A stretch of DNA of 64,000 nucleotides from Paractinoplanes durhamensis (GCF_016862175.1 NZ_BOML01000025.1:1-64000), one strand, 5' to 3'. Shown: positions 50,637-60,109, numbered from the stretch's first letter. Numbers and translations are program-made. The notes: a model not told the origin generated them from the letters alone.

Positions 50637-51854
50637 ATGATTCAGCGACGCAAGGTCATCGTCGGGACACTGAGCGCCGCCGTTGCGGTGGCCACCGTCG
50701 GTGGTTCCGCGCCGGGTTCGGCGAGTGCCGAGACCCCCACGACCGGCGGCCCGGAGACGGAGAAGAGCCTGCCGAAGCCCGCGCCGGTCCAGCTGACCGT
50801 GACCCCGGGCAACGGCGCGGCCACGGTGTCGCCGGCCAACCCGGTCGTGGTCACCGTTCGCAACGGCGAGCTGCGGACGGTCGCGGTCACCGCGGGCGCG
50901 ACGAAGGTCGACGGCGAGGTGCAGGCCGACGGCACGTGGCGGTCGAGCGGCGCGCTGGCGTACGGCAAGACGTACAAGGTGGTCGCGACCGCCACCGACG
51001 GCACGGTGAAGATCTCCAACTTCGCGACGGTCAAGCCGCAGCACACGGTCGAGGCGACCTTCCGGGCCAACAGCAACAACACCCTGAAGAAGGGCAGCAC
51101 GTACGGGGCGGGTCAGCCGGTGATCGTGGCGTTCAGTCGCGCGGTCAACAAGGCGGCGGCCGAGAAGGCCATCGAGATCACCACGTCGCCCGCGGTCGAG
51201 GGCAAGTTCTACTGGGCCGACGGCCGCACGGTGCACTGGCGCCCGGCGAAGTACTGGACCGGCGGCACGTCGATCACGGTCAAGGTCAATGCCTTCGGCC
51301 TGAAACTCGGCAACGGCGTGTACGGCGGGAAGAACGCGTCGACCCGGTTCACCATCGGTCGTCAGCTGATCGCGATCGCCGACAACAAGTCGCACCTGAC
51401 GAAGGTCTACATCGACGGCAAACTGGTCCGCACGATGAAGTCCAGCCTCGGCAAGGGCGGCTCCACGACCGGCGCGAACGGCCAGCACATCAGCTACTGG
51501 ACGGCGGGCGGCCCGCACGTGGTGCTGTCCAAGGAGCGGGTGCACAGCATGAGCTCGGCGAGCTACGGCATCACCGACCCGGCCGACCCGAACTACTACG
51601 GCGCCGAGGACATCGAGTACTGCACCCGGATCACCTACTCCGGCGAGTTCCTGCACGCCGCCCCGTGGAACCACTCGCTGGGCCGGGCCAACCTGTCGCA
51701 CGGCTGCGTCAACCTGAGCGTCTCGGACGCCAAGTGGGTGTATGAGAACTTTTTGATCGGCGACGTCGTCGACGTCCGGAACAGCCCGCGGAAGATGCCG
51801 ATCTGGAACGGTGTCGGCGACTGGACCGTGCCCTTCGACAAGTACGGCACCTGA
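50637..51854 (+). CDS. L,D-transpeptidase with Ig-like domains
   Basis: A 405-residue exported enzyme that makes 3-3 cross-links in peptidoglycan. The signal peptide contains an arginine pair (IQRRKVIVGTLSAAVAVATVGG), possibly Tat-type, with no lipobox. Two immunoglobulin-like domains (about 50-145 and 150-245) follow, as in mycobacterial LdtMt2. The catalytic YkuD domain (about 245-370) has the signature SHGCVNLS with the nucleophilic Cys. The start may also be GTG 50634. Its stop is one base from that of the convergent lexA. Confidence 0.93.
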   Translation: MIQRRKVIVGTLSAAVAVATVGGSAPGSASAETPTTGGPETEKSLPKPAPVQLTVTPGNGAATVSPANPVVVTVRNGELRTVAVTAGATKVDGEVQADGTWRSSGALAYGKTYKVVATATDGTVKISNFATVKPQHTVEATFRANSNNTLKKGSTYGAGQPVIVAFSRAVNKAAAEKAIEITTSPAVEGKFYWADGRTVHWRPAKYWTGGTSITVKVNAFGLKLGNGVYGGKNASTRFTIGRQLIAIADNKSHLTKVYIDGKLVRTMKSSLGKGGSTTGANGQHISYWTAGGPHVVLSKERVHSMSSASYGITDPADPNYYGAEDIEYCTRITYSGEFLHAAPWNHSLGRANLSHGCVNLSVSDAKWVYENFLIGDVVDVRNSPRKMPIWNGVGDWTVPFDKYGT

Positions 51855-51855
51855 C

Positions 51856-52521
51856 CTACGTGCGGCGCAGCACCGAGACCACCTTGCCGAGTACGACCGC
51901 CCGGTCGCCGTCGATGTTGACGTAGGCCGGGTTGCGCGGCTCCAGCACCACGTGCCCGCCGCGCCGCCGGAAGACCTTGACCGTGGCCTCCTCGTCGATC
52001 ATCGCCGCCACGATCTCGCCGTTGTAGGCCTCCGACTGCTGCTTGACCACGACGATGTCGCCGTCGCAGATGGCCGCGTCGATCATCGAGTCACCGCGGA
52101 CCCGCAGCCCGAACAGGTTGCCCCGCCCGACCAGATCCCGCGGCAGCGCCAGCACCTCGTCGGAATTCTGCTCGGCCAGTATCGGCGTGCCGGCCGCGAT
52201 GTCACCGAGCAGCGGCACCCCGACGGTCCCCGGATCGGCCCGCGCCGCCGGTTCGGCGGTCTGCAGGAACATCCGCACGTCGACCGGCCGGGTGGACCGC
52301 CCGCGCCGGAGAAACCCGACCTCTTCGAGAACACGCAGATGCCGCCCGACCGAGGAGGTGGAGGCAAGCCCGATCTCGTCGGCGATCTCCCGGGTGGACG
52401 GCGAATATCCGTACCGCAACGCCCACTTCTGAATCACGGTGAGGATCTGCCGCTGTCGCTCGGTCAGCACCGACGTGTCGAATTCCTCATCCGCTAGCAC
52501 TCCAAGATCCTGCCTGGTCAC
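51856..52521 (-). CDS. lexA: LexA repressor
   Basis: A 221-residue SOS repressor. The winged helix is LTERQRQILTVIQKWALRYGYSPSTREIADEIGLASTSSVGRHLRVLEEVGFLRRG. The self-cleavage site is Ala110-Gly111 (DIAAGTP). The catalytic dyad is Ser145 (GDSMID) and Lys182 (ATVKVF). All are intact. The helix-turn-helix differs from the usual actinobacterial LexA, so it could be a paralog. The start is taken at GTG 52521; an ATG at 52560 is possible. No SOS box is visible upstream. Confidence 0.9.
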   Translation of the reverse strand: MTRQDLGVLADEEFDTSVLTERQRQILTVIQKWALRYGYSPSTREIADEIGLASTSSVGRHLRVLEEVGFLRRGRSTRPVDVRMFLQTAEPAARADPGTVGVPLLGDIAAGTPILAEQNSDEVLALPRDLVGRGNLFGLRVRGDSMIDAAICDGDIVVVKQQSEAYNGEIVAAMIDEEATVKVFRRRGGHVVLEPRNPAYVNIDGDRAVVLGKVVSVLRRT

Positions 52522-52605
52522 GGCCGCGGAACCCGGGAGGCGCGCCGGGGGCCTGCCCACGTGGGTGTGCCGGGCGTGCTCCGCCAGGATTCGCGCAGCG
52601 GGTCG

Positions 52606-53345
52606 TCATCGGGTCGCCTGCTGCGTGTCCCGGGTGACCGGCAGGTCCACCGAGGCCAGCAGGGCCAGCTTCTCGGCGTTGCTGGAGCCGGCGTCGGGGT
52701 GGTAGACGACGAGCATCAGGCCGTCCGCTCCGCCGATGCTCATCCGCTCCCGGTTGAGGACGAGCTCGCCGACCTGCGGATGCTGGAAACGGATCAATGT
52801 TCCGGTCTGTTTGCGCACCTCATGGCGGGCCCAGAGCCGGCGGAACTGGGCGCTCGCCAGGGACAGCTCGCCGGTGAGCTCGATCAGCCGGGGATCGTGG
52901 ACGTCGGTGCCCACCGCCTGCCGCAGGCTCGCGATGTAGCACTCCGTGATGGCTTCCCAATCCGGGTAGTAGGCCTGCTCGGCCGGGTCCAGGAACAGGT
53001 CGCGAAGCTGGTTCCCGCCCTCGGCGAGGCCGGGCGAAAGAGCTCGGGCGAGGCTGTTGGCGGCCAGGATGTCGAAGTACCGGCCCTCGATGAACGCGGG
53101 CTGGACCAGGGAGCCCAGGAGCTTGAGCGCACCGGGCGGGACGACCTCCTTGCGCGGCCGGCGCCGCCGCTTGCGGGGAGCGTCCGCGACCAGTGCGAGC
53201 AGGTAGGCGAGGTGCTCGTCGTCGAGCTGCAGCACGCGACCGATCGACTCGAGCACCTGCACCGACGGGTTGCGATCGCGACCCCGCTCCAGGCGCAGGT
53301 AGTAGTCGGCGCTGAGGCCGGCGAGCATCGCGACCTCCTGCCGTC
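52606..53345 (-). pseudogene. 5'-truncated XRE/MmyB-type regulator
   Basis: The frame keeps the second half of the XRE domain (QEVAMLAGLSADYYLRLERGRDRNPSVQVLESIGRVLQL) and the whole MmyB-like domain (ILAANSLARALSPG ... LTGELSLASAQFRRLWARHEVRKQ). The first roughly 40 residues of the usual helix-turn-helix are missing. Upstream of QEVAM, homology stops at about 53340 and an in-frame stop appears at 53365. There, MFS transporter coding sequence begins on the opposite strand. A protein could still start at ATG 53328, but it would lack a full DNA-binding domain. Confidence 0.82.
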
Positions 53346-53675
53346 CTCGGCGCCGGAATGCTCGTCATGCACCTGACCGGCGGCTCGGTCGCCGGCCTCT
53401 TCGCCGCCGTCGCGCTGTGGGGCCTCGGCTTCGGCGGGGTGCCGACGACGGTGCTGAGCTGGGGCGCCCGGACGGAACCGGCCCGCCTCGAACAGATCGG
53501 CGGCATCATCGTGACGGTCTGCAACGTCGCGATCGCCCTCGGCGCCGGCGCCGGCGGACTCCTCGTGGACGAGGTAGCCGCCGACGCGTCGCTGCCGGCC
53601 GGCGGCATCGCCGCGATCGCCGGCGCAGTGCTGCTCACCTATAGCGGCTCAGTTGCTCGCGCGCCTGGGCGGTGA
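53340..53675 (+). pseudogene. 5'-truncated MFS transporter remnant
   Basis: Only the last two to three helices of a major facilitator superfamily transporter remain: MLVMHLTGGSVAGLFAAVALWGLGFGGVPTTVL, the loop TEPARLEQIGGIIVTVCNVAIALGAGAGGLLVDE, and a final helix (GGIAAIAGAVLLT). About 280 N-terminal residues are missing. It begins exactly where the divergent MmyB remnant ends. MmyB regulators are often divergent from MFS genes, so one deletion probably removed both 5' ends. The tail overlaps the convergent nitronate monooxygenase gene by 41 bp. Confidence 0.82.
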
Positions 53676-54621
53676 TGTCGGCGATCACCGAGCCGGCGCT
53701 CTTGACCGCGTCGACCAGCCCGACGCCCTGGCCCGCCAGCAGCGGCATCTCCTCGAAATCCCCGGTGGTGACGTCGCGCATCGGAACAAGATTGGAGAAG
53801 CGGGGTACGTCGATCTCCTGCCCGCCGAGGACGGTGTGCCCGATGATCGGCCGCTCGGCCGTGACGGCCGGCGACTCGTCCACGACCCGGTTGCGCAGCA
53901 CCCGCATCGGATTGAACTGCGGGGTCTCCGGCCCGAACAGCGAGGTGCAGACGGTGTCGGTGGCGGTGGCCGCAACGAGCCGTGACTTGTAGTCGTCGTG
54001 CGCGAGCGACTCGTCGGTGGCGACGAGCCGGGTGCCGATCCAGGCGCCGTCCGCCCCCAGCATGAGCGCCGCGGCCAGCCCGCGCCCGTCGGCGATGCCG
54101 CCGGCCGCCAGCACCAGGGCCGGCGCCACCGCGTCGACCACGAGCGGGATCAGCGCGAAGGTCGGCAGGCTCGCATAGTTGTGCCCGCCGGCCTCGATCC
54201 CCTGCGCGACCACCACGTCGACACCGTCGTCGACTGCCCGCTTGGCCGAGTCAACGTCCCCGACCTGCTCGAAAACCCGAATCCCGGCCGCATGAAGCTG
54301 ATCGATCCAGGCCCGGGCCGGATGCCCCCAGTGGAACGACACGGCCGGCACGGCCGCGTCGCAAACCGCGTCGATCTGCGCCTGCTCGGTGAAGACGGTG
54401 ATGAAGTTGACGTGAAAGGGCGCCGGCGTGCCGCCCCGAATAGCCGCGACGACCTGCGTGATGGCCGGCGCCGGCATCAGCCCGACCCCGAGCGAGCCGA
54501 GCCCACCGGCGTTACCGACGGCCACCGCCAGATCCGGCGTCATCCCGACAAAGGCCATCCCGGCCTGGGCGATGGGCGTACTGAGCCCGAACGCCTCGGT
54601 AAAGCGAGTCCGAAGTTCCAT
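53635..54621 (-). CDS. Nitronate monooxygenase-family FMN enzyme
   Basis: A 328-residue TIM-barrel flavoprotein (2-nitropropane dioxygenase family). Landmarks: STPIAQAGMAFVGMTPDLAVAVGNAGGLGSLG, VSFHWGHP, VVVAQGIEAGGHNY (with the conserved His), VLAAGGIADGRGLAAALMLGADGAWIGTRLVAT. It oxidises alkyl nitronates with FMN and oxygen. Start choice is between ATG 54621 and ATG 54651, neither with a well-spaced site. The gene appears intact although it sits between two deletion scars. Confidence 0.88.
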   Translation of the reverse strand: MELRTRFTEAFGLSTPIAQAGMAFVGMTPDLAVAVGNAGGLGSLGVGLMPAPAITQVVAAIRGGTPAPFHVNFITVFTEQAQIDAVCDAAVPAVSFHWGHPARAWIDQLHAAGIRVFEQVGDVDSAKRAVDDGVDVVVAQGIEAGGHNYASLPTFALIPLVVDAVAPALVLAAGGIADGRGLAAALMLGADGAWIGTRLVATDESLAHDDYKSRLVAATATDTVCTSLFGPETPQFNPMRVLRNRVVDESPAVTAERPIIGHTVLGGQEIDVPRFSNLVPMRDVTTGDFEEMPLLAGQGVGLVDAVKSAGSVIADITAQAREQLSRYR

Positions 54622-54717
54622 CCCCTGACCATGTCGGAAGTCGCCGTTCATTCCTGTCAGCCCCCGGACAGCAGATTCAACCTTCCGGTCGCCCGTCGAC
54701 CGGCCGACACTGTGCTG

Positions 54718-54960
54718 GTGTCCAACGTGCCGAGTCCGCCGACCATCCGCTCGGTGCTGGGAACCGCGCTGACGACCGTCTTCAGCATCGGCGCCACCTT
54801 CCTGGTCACCGAGTCGCTGAATCAGGACGTCGGCATCTCGATCCTGCTGTCGATCATCGTGGGTGGGATCGCTCTTCTCACCCGGTTTCTCATCGAGTTC
54901 GAGCGCCGGCAGGCGAGCGTCGAGGAGAAACTCTCGACCTACAGTTCCGCGGCAAGATCT
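54718..54960 (+). pseudogene. 3'-truncated membrane protein remnant
   Basis: The fragment codes for two membrane helices (SVLGTALTTVFSIGATFLVTESL, GISILLSIIVGGIALLTRFLIEF) and the start of a cytoplasmic coiled region (ERRQASVEEKLSTYSS). After about 54955 the frame runs into the antisense of a nucleotidyltransferase remnant. Proteins that start this way normally continue for a long soluble domain. The start (GTG 54718) is uncertain. Function is unknown. Confidence 0.6.
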
Positions 54961-54964
54961 AGGC

Positions 54965-55107
54965 TCCCGACCCGGATCTGCACCAGCGACGCTGCCGGCG
55001 ACGATCAGGCCATGCACGCCCGGCGTCCGCCCCAGCACGGTGACAGCCTCGTGCACTCGGTCGTCGAGCAGTTGCCGCCATCGTTCGGGGGGATCGTGGC
55101 CCGTCAC
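54965..55107 (-). pseudogene. 3'-truncated nucleotidyltransferase remnant
   Basis: GTG 55107 overlaps the stop of the upstream gene (GTGA) and opens VTGHDPPERWRQLLDDRVHEAVTVLGRTPGVHGLIVAGSVAG. This resembles the N-terminus of a KNTase/Pol-beta-type nucleotidyltransferase up to the GS motif. The catalytic D-x-D part is absent. The frame then continues into antisense of the neighbouring remnant. Both convergent genes are cut at the same place, near 54960. Confidence 0.62.
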
Positions 55108-55874
55108 GCCAAACCCTCGGCCAGCAGGTCGGCTGCGGTCACGAGCGTGGTCACGAACTCCTCCGGCGGGATGCGGGCGACGAAAGTCCTGCCCCGGGCC
55201 TCCCGCCAGAAAGAGAAGACGATGACGAGTACGTCGTTGTCGAGGTACGCGTACTTGGCGACGTTGTCGACGGTCTCGCCCCACTGCATGAACCAGAAGC
55301 GTTCGCGGAGTTCGGGCTTGGCGCGCTCGAGGCGCCGGAAGTTGTCCTCCGGGGAGCGGCCGGGGAAGGGGCAGGGCTGGAGCTCGCGGCGGCGTACCTG
55401 GTCGGCGGTCGACCGCATGAATCCGATGAAGACCGGGAGGTACGCGGTGTTGTCGTCCACGGTCAGCCGCTCGCCGCCCGCCCACAGGTCGACGACGCGA
55501 AGCTGAGGTGACTGGAACTCGCCGGCCTCCACCGCGAACGACGCCCGGTCACCGAATCGCGCCTGGTGGCCGGTGCTCTCGGGCACCGGGAACTGCCGCG
55601 CGGCCGCGTCGAGCCATGCGTCGATCGCGGCCGGCGACTGCCGGATCGCGGTGATGAGCTCCTGCGCGGCCTGCCGATGGACGGGGCTGAGGTCTCGGTC
55701 GAGATCCGCCTCGGTCAACTCCTGGTCGTTGGTGGCGAGCTGCCACCAGAGCTTCACCAGGGTCCGGCCCTCCGCCTGGTCGTGCTCGCCGTTGAGCCAC
55801 CGCATGACGACACCCTGGGCGAGGGAGCGCTGGTCCTTGTCGCGGAAGCCGGAATGCAGATCGATCAAAGACAC
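55104..55874 (-). CDS. Hypothetical protein, 256 residues
   Basis: A soluble protein (MSLIDLHSGFRDKDQRSLAQGVVMRWLNGEHDQAEGRTLVKLWW...). No signal, membrane helix or catalytic motif was recognised. The C-terminal half (RFWFMQWGETVDNVAKYAYLDNDVLVIVFSFWRE) looks well folded and the gene seems complete. Its stop overlaps the GTG of the truncated nucleotidyltransferase, so the two once formed an operon. Confidence 0.72.
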   Translation of the reverse strand: MSLIDLHSGFRDKDQRSLAQGVVMRWLNGEHDQAEGRTLVKLWWQLATNDQELTEADLDRDLSPVHRQAAQELITAIRQSPAAIDAWLDAAARQFPVPESTGHQARFGDRASFAVEAGEFQSPQLRVVDLWAGGERLTVDDNTAYLPVFIGFMRSTADQVRRRELQPCPFPGRSPEDNFRRLERAKPELRERFWFMQWGETVDNVAKYAYLDNDVLVIVFSFWREARGRTFVARIPPEEFVTTLVTAADLLAEGLA

Positions 55875-55953
55875 AGCCGGACCCTACTGAGCAACCGATC
55901 CGCCCGCGACGGATATCGGCCGGGGCCGGACGCGGATCCGGCCCCGGCGCTGG

Positions 55954-58005
55954 TCACGGGCAGTTGACCTTGATCTCGCCGGCCGTGCAGATGTCCCGGC
56001 CCGGCCCGCCGTCGATCCTGTCGAAGCCGGGGCCACCGGACAGGATGTCGTTGCCCGGGCCGCCGTAGAGGGTGTCGTTGCCGGTGTCGGCCTGGACCCG
56101 GTCGTTGCCGGAACCGCCGTGGATCACGTCGTTACCGCGGAACGAGTTGACCGTGTCGTTGCCGCCGAGCAGGCAGATGACGTCGTTGCCGGCGCTGCCG
56201 AGCAGGATGTTGTTGCCGGCGGTGCCGACGATCGTGCAACCGAACGCGTTGTTGACCGTCGTCGGCTGCGCGGCGGTGTTGTTCGCCGGCACCGGGTCCG
56301 CCGGGCTCCCGGCGGTCTTCGCCGTCGCCGTGATGACTCCGGTCGCCTGTGGTTCCACGGTCAGGGTGATCGTCGCGGTCGCGTCCTTGGCCAGGTTGCC
56401 GACATCGCAGGTCACCACGGACCCCGCGATCGAGCAGGTGCCCTGGCTGCCGGCCGCGTCCAGGACCAGCGCCGCACTGCCGGTCAGCGTGACGGCGGCG
56501 GTCACCGCGGTGGCCGGGCTCAAGCCCTTGTTGGTCACCTTGCTCGTCGAGACGAACGTGCCGGCCAGGGCGACCGGGTCCGCGCTGTCGGTGGTGACCA
56601 CGCTCAGGTCCGCCGCCGGCGGGGGTAGCGGCGCGGCGGTGATCCTCGTCGACGTGGTGCTGGTGTTGTTCTTGGCGATCGGGTCGTCCGTGTCGGCGGA
56701 GACGACGGCCGTCACGGAGATCGATCCGGCGGCCTGCGGCTTGACCATCACGGTGATCGTGGCCGTCTTGCCGCCGGCCAGGCTGCCGAGGTCGCACGTG
56801 ATGACCGGCGCAGGAGCGGTGCAGGAGCCCTGGCCTACGGAAACGCTGTGGATGGTACGGGCGTCGCCCGCGAAGGTCAGCGTCGCTTTGACACCGGCGG
56901 CCGGGTCCGCGCTGTTGTCGGTGACGGCGGCGCTGTAGGTGTACGTCGTCCCCACCTCGACGGGGTCGGCGGAGGATGTGGTGGTCACGATGAGGTCGGC
57001 CGAGGGCGCGGTCACGGTGGCGATCGCCACCGCCTGCGAATAGTCGAGTCCGATGGAGAACTTGTCGAGTTTGTTGGTCGCCGTGTCGAGAACGGCGGCC
57101 GTGCCCGTCATGGCGAAGTAGATGCGCCTGCCGTCCGGAGTGATGTCCGCGTCGATGGCGTAGGCGGCCGGGATGCTGGTCACGGCATCGGTCGCGGTGT
57201 CGATCACCGAGATCTGGTCGGTGTTGTGGCTGACGTAGGCGCGGGTGCCGTCGCGGGTGACCACCACCGCCAGCGGGCCCGGTCCGGCCTCGACGGCGCC
57301 CTCTTCCGACATCGTCGAGGTGTTGATCATGCGTACGCTCGTGCTGTTCGGGCTGGTGACGTAGACACGGGAACCGTCGGGCGTGATCCCCATGCGCACC
57401 GCATTGCGGACCGGAATGGTGCCGCTCACCGTGTCGGTGACGGTGTCGATCACGGTCATCTCGTCGCCGCTGTTATTGGCGACATAGAGGCGGTCGTTCG
57501 GTACGGCCAGCACTCCGTACGGCAGGTTGCCGACGGTGATCGTCCGGGAGACCGTGTCCGTCGCGGTGTCGATCACCGACACGGTCCCGCCCGAGCCGTT
57601 GGTCACGTAGGCCTTGGCCCCGGATTTGGTGAACGCGATCTGCCGCGGGCTGGAACCGACCGGGATCGTCTTGACCACCGCGTTGGTGGCAGTGTCGATC
57701 TTGAACACCGCATCCGAGATGTGCGAGACGACGTAGGCGCTCCGGCCGCCCGGGGCGACCGCGACGTCGAGCGCGTTGGCGGGGAGCGCGATGGTGTCGA
57801 CCACGGCGTCGGTGGCGGTGTCGACGACCTTCACCCGGGGCTGGTCGTTCGCCAGGCCGACGAAGTAGGCCAGCGTCCGGGTGACCACCGCCGCGGCCGC
57901 CGGGCTCGCCGGCAGTGCGACCGAGATCATCCCGGCGAGCAGCAGCATCACCGCGGCCAGCGGCAGCCGCGGGCCGCCCGGCGTCGGGGCATAGGTGTTT
58001 GGCAC
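55954..58005 (-). CDS. Secreted beta-propeller protein with DUF11 and RTX repeats
   Basis: A 683-residue exported protein. A signal peptide ends near residue 40 (LPASPAAAAVV). Seven YVTN-type propeller repeats (about 45-345) share motifs such as VKVVDTATDAVVDTI and VSVIDTATDTVSRTI. Two DUF11/CARDB-like sandwiches follow (about 350-460 and 470-590; SADLIVTTTSSADPVEVG, AADLSVVTTDSADPVALAG). The end holds RTX calcium-binding nonapeptides (GGSGNDRV, GNDTLYGGPGNDILSGGPGFDRIDGGPGRD). GTG 58005 follows GGGGGAGA, which rules out the longer upstream frame. Likely extracellular or wall-bound; function is unknown. Confidence 0.9.
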   Translation of the reverse strand: MPNTYAPTPGGPRLPLAAVMLLLAGMISVALPASPAAAAVVTRTLAYFVGLANDQPRVKVVDTATDAVVDTIALPANALDVAVAPGGRSAYVVSHISDAVFKIDTATNAVVKTIPVGSSPRQIAFTKSGAKAYVTNGSGGTVSVIDTATDTVSRTITVGNLPYGVLAVPNDRLYVANNSGDEMTVIDTVTDTVSGTIPVRNAVRMGITPDGSRVYVTSPNSTSVRMINTSTMSEEGAVEAGPGPLAVVVTRDGTRAYVSHNTDQISVIDTATDAVTSIPAAYAIDADITPDGRRIYFAMTGTAAVLDTATNKLDKFSIGLDYSQAVAIATVTAPSADLIVTTTSSADPVEVGTTYTYSAAVTDNSADPAAGVKATLTFAGDARTIHSVSVGQGSCTAPAPVITCDLGSLAGGKTATITVMVKPQAAGSISVTAVVSADTDDPIAKNNTSTTSTRITAAPLPPPAADLSVVTTDSADPVALAGTFVSTSKVTNKGLSPATAVTAAVTLTGSAALVLDAAGSQGTCSIAGSVVTCDVGNLAKDATATITLTVEPQATGVITATAKTAGSPADPVPANNTAAQPTTVNNAFGCTIVGTAGNNILLGSAGNDVICLLGGNDTVNSFRGNDVIHGGSGNDRVQADTGNDTLYGGPGNDILSGGPGFDRIDGGPGRDICTAGEIKVNCP

Positions 58006-58157
58006 GAGATTCTCCCCCTTGATACCGGACAGACAGCGCTCTACGTCCGGAACTACACCAGATGGTGGTGAACCTCGCGGCGGGCTCACCCGCATGGCAC
58101 CCGTTTGGGGAGAGTCGGTGGTGGCCGCCACCCGGCTTCGTTGGCACAGTGGACGTC

Positions 58158-60109
58158 GTGACAGCGCCCTCGCCGGACGCGGAAGCGGGATCGGCACCCG
58201 CATCGACCGTCGTGTTCGTGAGTCACGCCGGGCGGGATCGGGCCTGGGCCGAGTGGGTGGCCTGGGAGCTGGAGCGGGCCGGCTACGAGGTGGTGCTCGA
58301 CCTCTGGGACTGGGAGGCCGGCGAGAACTTCGTCGAGAAGATGCGCGACGCCCTCGACCGCTGCGGCGTGCTGGTGGCACTGTTCTCCACCGCCTACTTC
58401 GAACCGCAGCGCTACACCTCGCCCGAGTTGACCGCCGTACTCGCCGACCGCAGCCCGGCTGGTCCCGGTCCGGGTCGAGCAGGTGGTGCCGCCGAAGCTC
58501 TACCGGACGCTGCTCAGCGTGGACCTGTTCGGGCTGCCGCCGGAGGAGGCCCGGCGACGCCTGATCACAGCGGTCGCCGGGAAAGGCCGCCCGGCCGGCC
58601 AGCCGGCCTTCCCGGGCACGGGCAACCCGGAGGCGAGCGGCCCTCGGCTGCCCGGATCGCTGCCGCCGGTGTGGAACGTGCCCGCCCGGAACCCCGCCTT
58701 CACCGGCCGGGATCGGATGATCGTCACGCTGCGGGAGGACCTGCAGAGCGAGGGCCGGGTCCTGGTCCGCGCGCTCTCCGGTCTGGGCGGGGTCGGCAAG
58801 ACCCAGCTCGCGATCGAGTACGCCCACCGGTTCGCCGGCGAGTACGACCTGGTCTGGTGGGTGGCGAGTGAGCAGCCGGAGCTGATCGGCGAGCAGATCG
58901 CCGCCCTCGCGGTTCCGGCCGGCCTGATCGGTGCCGTCACCGACGTCACGACAGGGGTCGCCATCGCCCTCAACGCGCTGCGGTCCCGGCCACGGGTGTT
59001 ACTGGTCTTCGATAACGCCGAGGCCCGCGAGGACATCCAGCAGTGGCTGCCGGGCGGAGGTGCGCATGTGCTGGTGACCTCGCGGAACCCGATCTGGTCG
59101 GGCGTCGCCACCTCGGTGGGCGTGGATGTATTCGCCCGCGCCGAGTCGGTAGCCCTGATCGGCACGCTCCTGCCCCAGCTGACCGCGCAGGACGCCGCCC
59201 GGTTGGCCGAAGCCTTGGGCGACCTGCCACTGGCCATCGGCCAGGCCGGCGACATGCTCGCCGAGACGGGCCTGCCGGTGGAAGACTATCTGGTGGCGCT
59301 GCGCGACCACGCCGACGACCTGTTCCGGGACCGCGGCCCGGCGAACTATCCGGTACCGCTGGCCGCGGCCGTCACCGAGGCCGCGATCCGGCTGCGCGCG
59401 GCCGACCCGGCGGCGGGGCAATTGCTGACGTTGTGCGCCTACTTGGCGCCGGAGCCGACTGCTGGGCCGCTACGAGGAAGCCCGCCACCTGAATGCGGAC
59501 ATCCTCCAACGCTGTCGCAAAGCCTTCGGCGACGACGACGCGGACACCCTCCTGACAGCCATCAACCTGGCCTCCGACCTGCGAGAACTGCATCGTTTCG
59601 AGGAGGCACTGGAGCTGACCACGGACACCCTGGCACGACGCCGGCGGCTCTTGGGCGACGATCACCCGGACAGCCTCGACGCGGCCATCGGACTGGCGTT
59701 GAGCCTGTTCGGACTCGACCGGTTCGCCGAAGCCCGCGAGCATGATGAGGAGACCCTGCACCGTTGCCGGCGCGTTTACGGGGACGACCATCCGTCAACT
59801 CTCATTGCTGCGAACAATCTCGCCCGAGACCTGAGATTGCTGGGACAGTTCGCGGAGTCCCTGGATCTCTACGAGGACACCCATGCCCGCCACCGTCGGG
59901 TGCTGGGTGCCGACCACCCGGCCGCCCTGGCATCCGCCTCGAACCTGGCCATCGGCCTGGCCGCCGCCGACCGGCTCGAGGAAGCCGTCCGGCTGGGCGA
60001 GGAGACGGTGGAGCGCAGCCGCCGGGTCCTGGGTGCCGACCACCCGTACACCCGGCGGTCAGTTCAATATCTCGCCGGCCACCAGGAACAGCTGGACGCC
60101 CGGCCGTAG
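58158..60109 (+). pseudogene. Broken TIR-NB-ARC-TPR gene
   Basis: The N-terminal TIR domain reads VVFVSHAGRDRAWAEWVAWELERAGYEVVLDLWDW and includes [11 protein letters not shown]. At 58456-58458 an extra C in AGCCCGG shifts the frame; without it the protein reads [19 protein letters not shown]. The NB-ARC ATPase continues in the new frame (P-loop [38 protein letters not shown]). At about 59458 it breaks again: the sequence jumps in another frame to tetratricopeptide repeats ([32 protein letters not shown], at least four units) ending at 60109. The winged-helix region and the first repeats appear deleted. The start is GTG 58158 or 58149. Confidence 0.85.

Noticed and set aside
52884..53638. Minus-strand frames spanning the MmyB/MFS scar (52820-53638, 52884-53372)
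   Set aside because: They are out of frame with the recognisable MmyB coding sequence and antisense to the MFS remnant; no coherent protein results.
53635..55485. 616-codon frame joining the nitronate monooxygenase to an upstream region
   Set aside because: Only the last 328 codons match the family; the upstream part is antisense to the membrane remnant and a shifted frame of the 256-residue gene.
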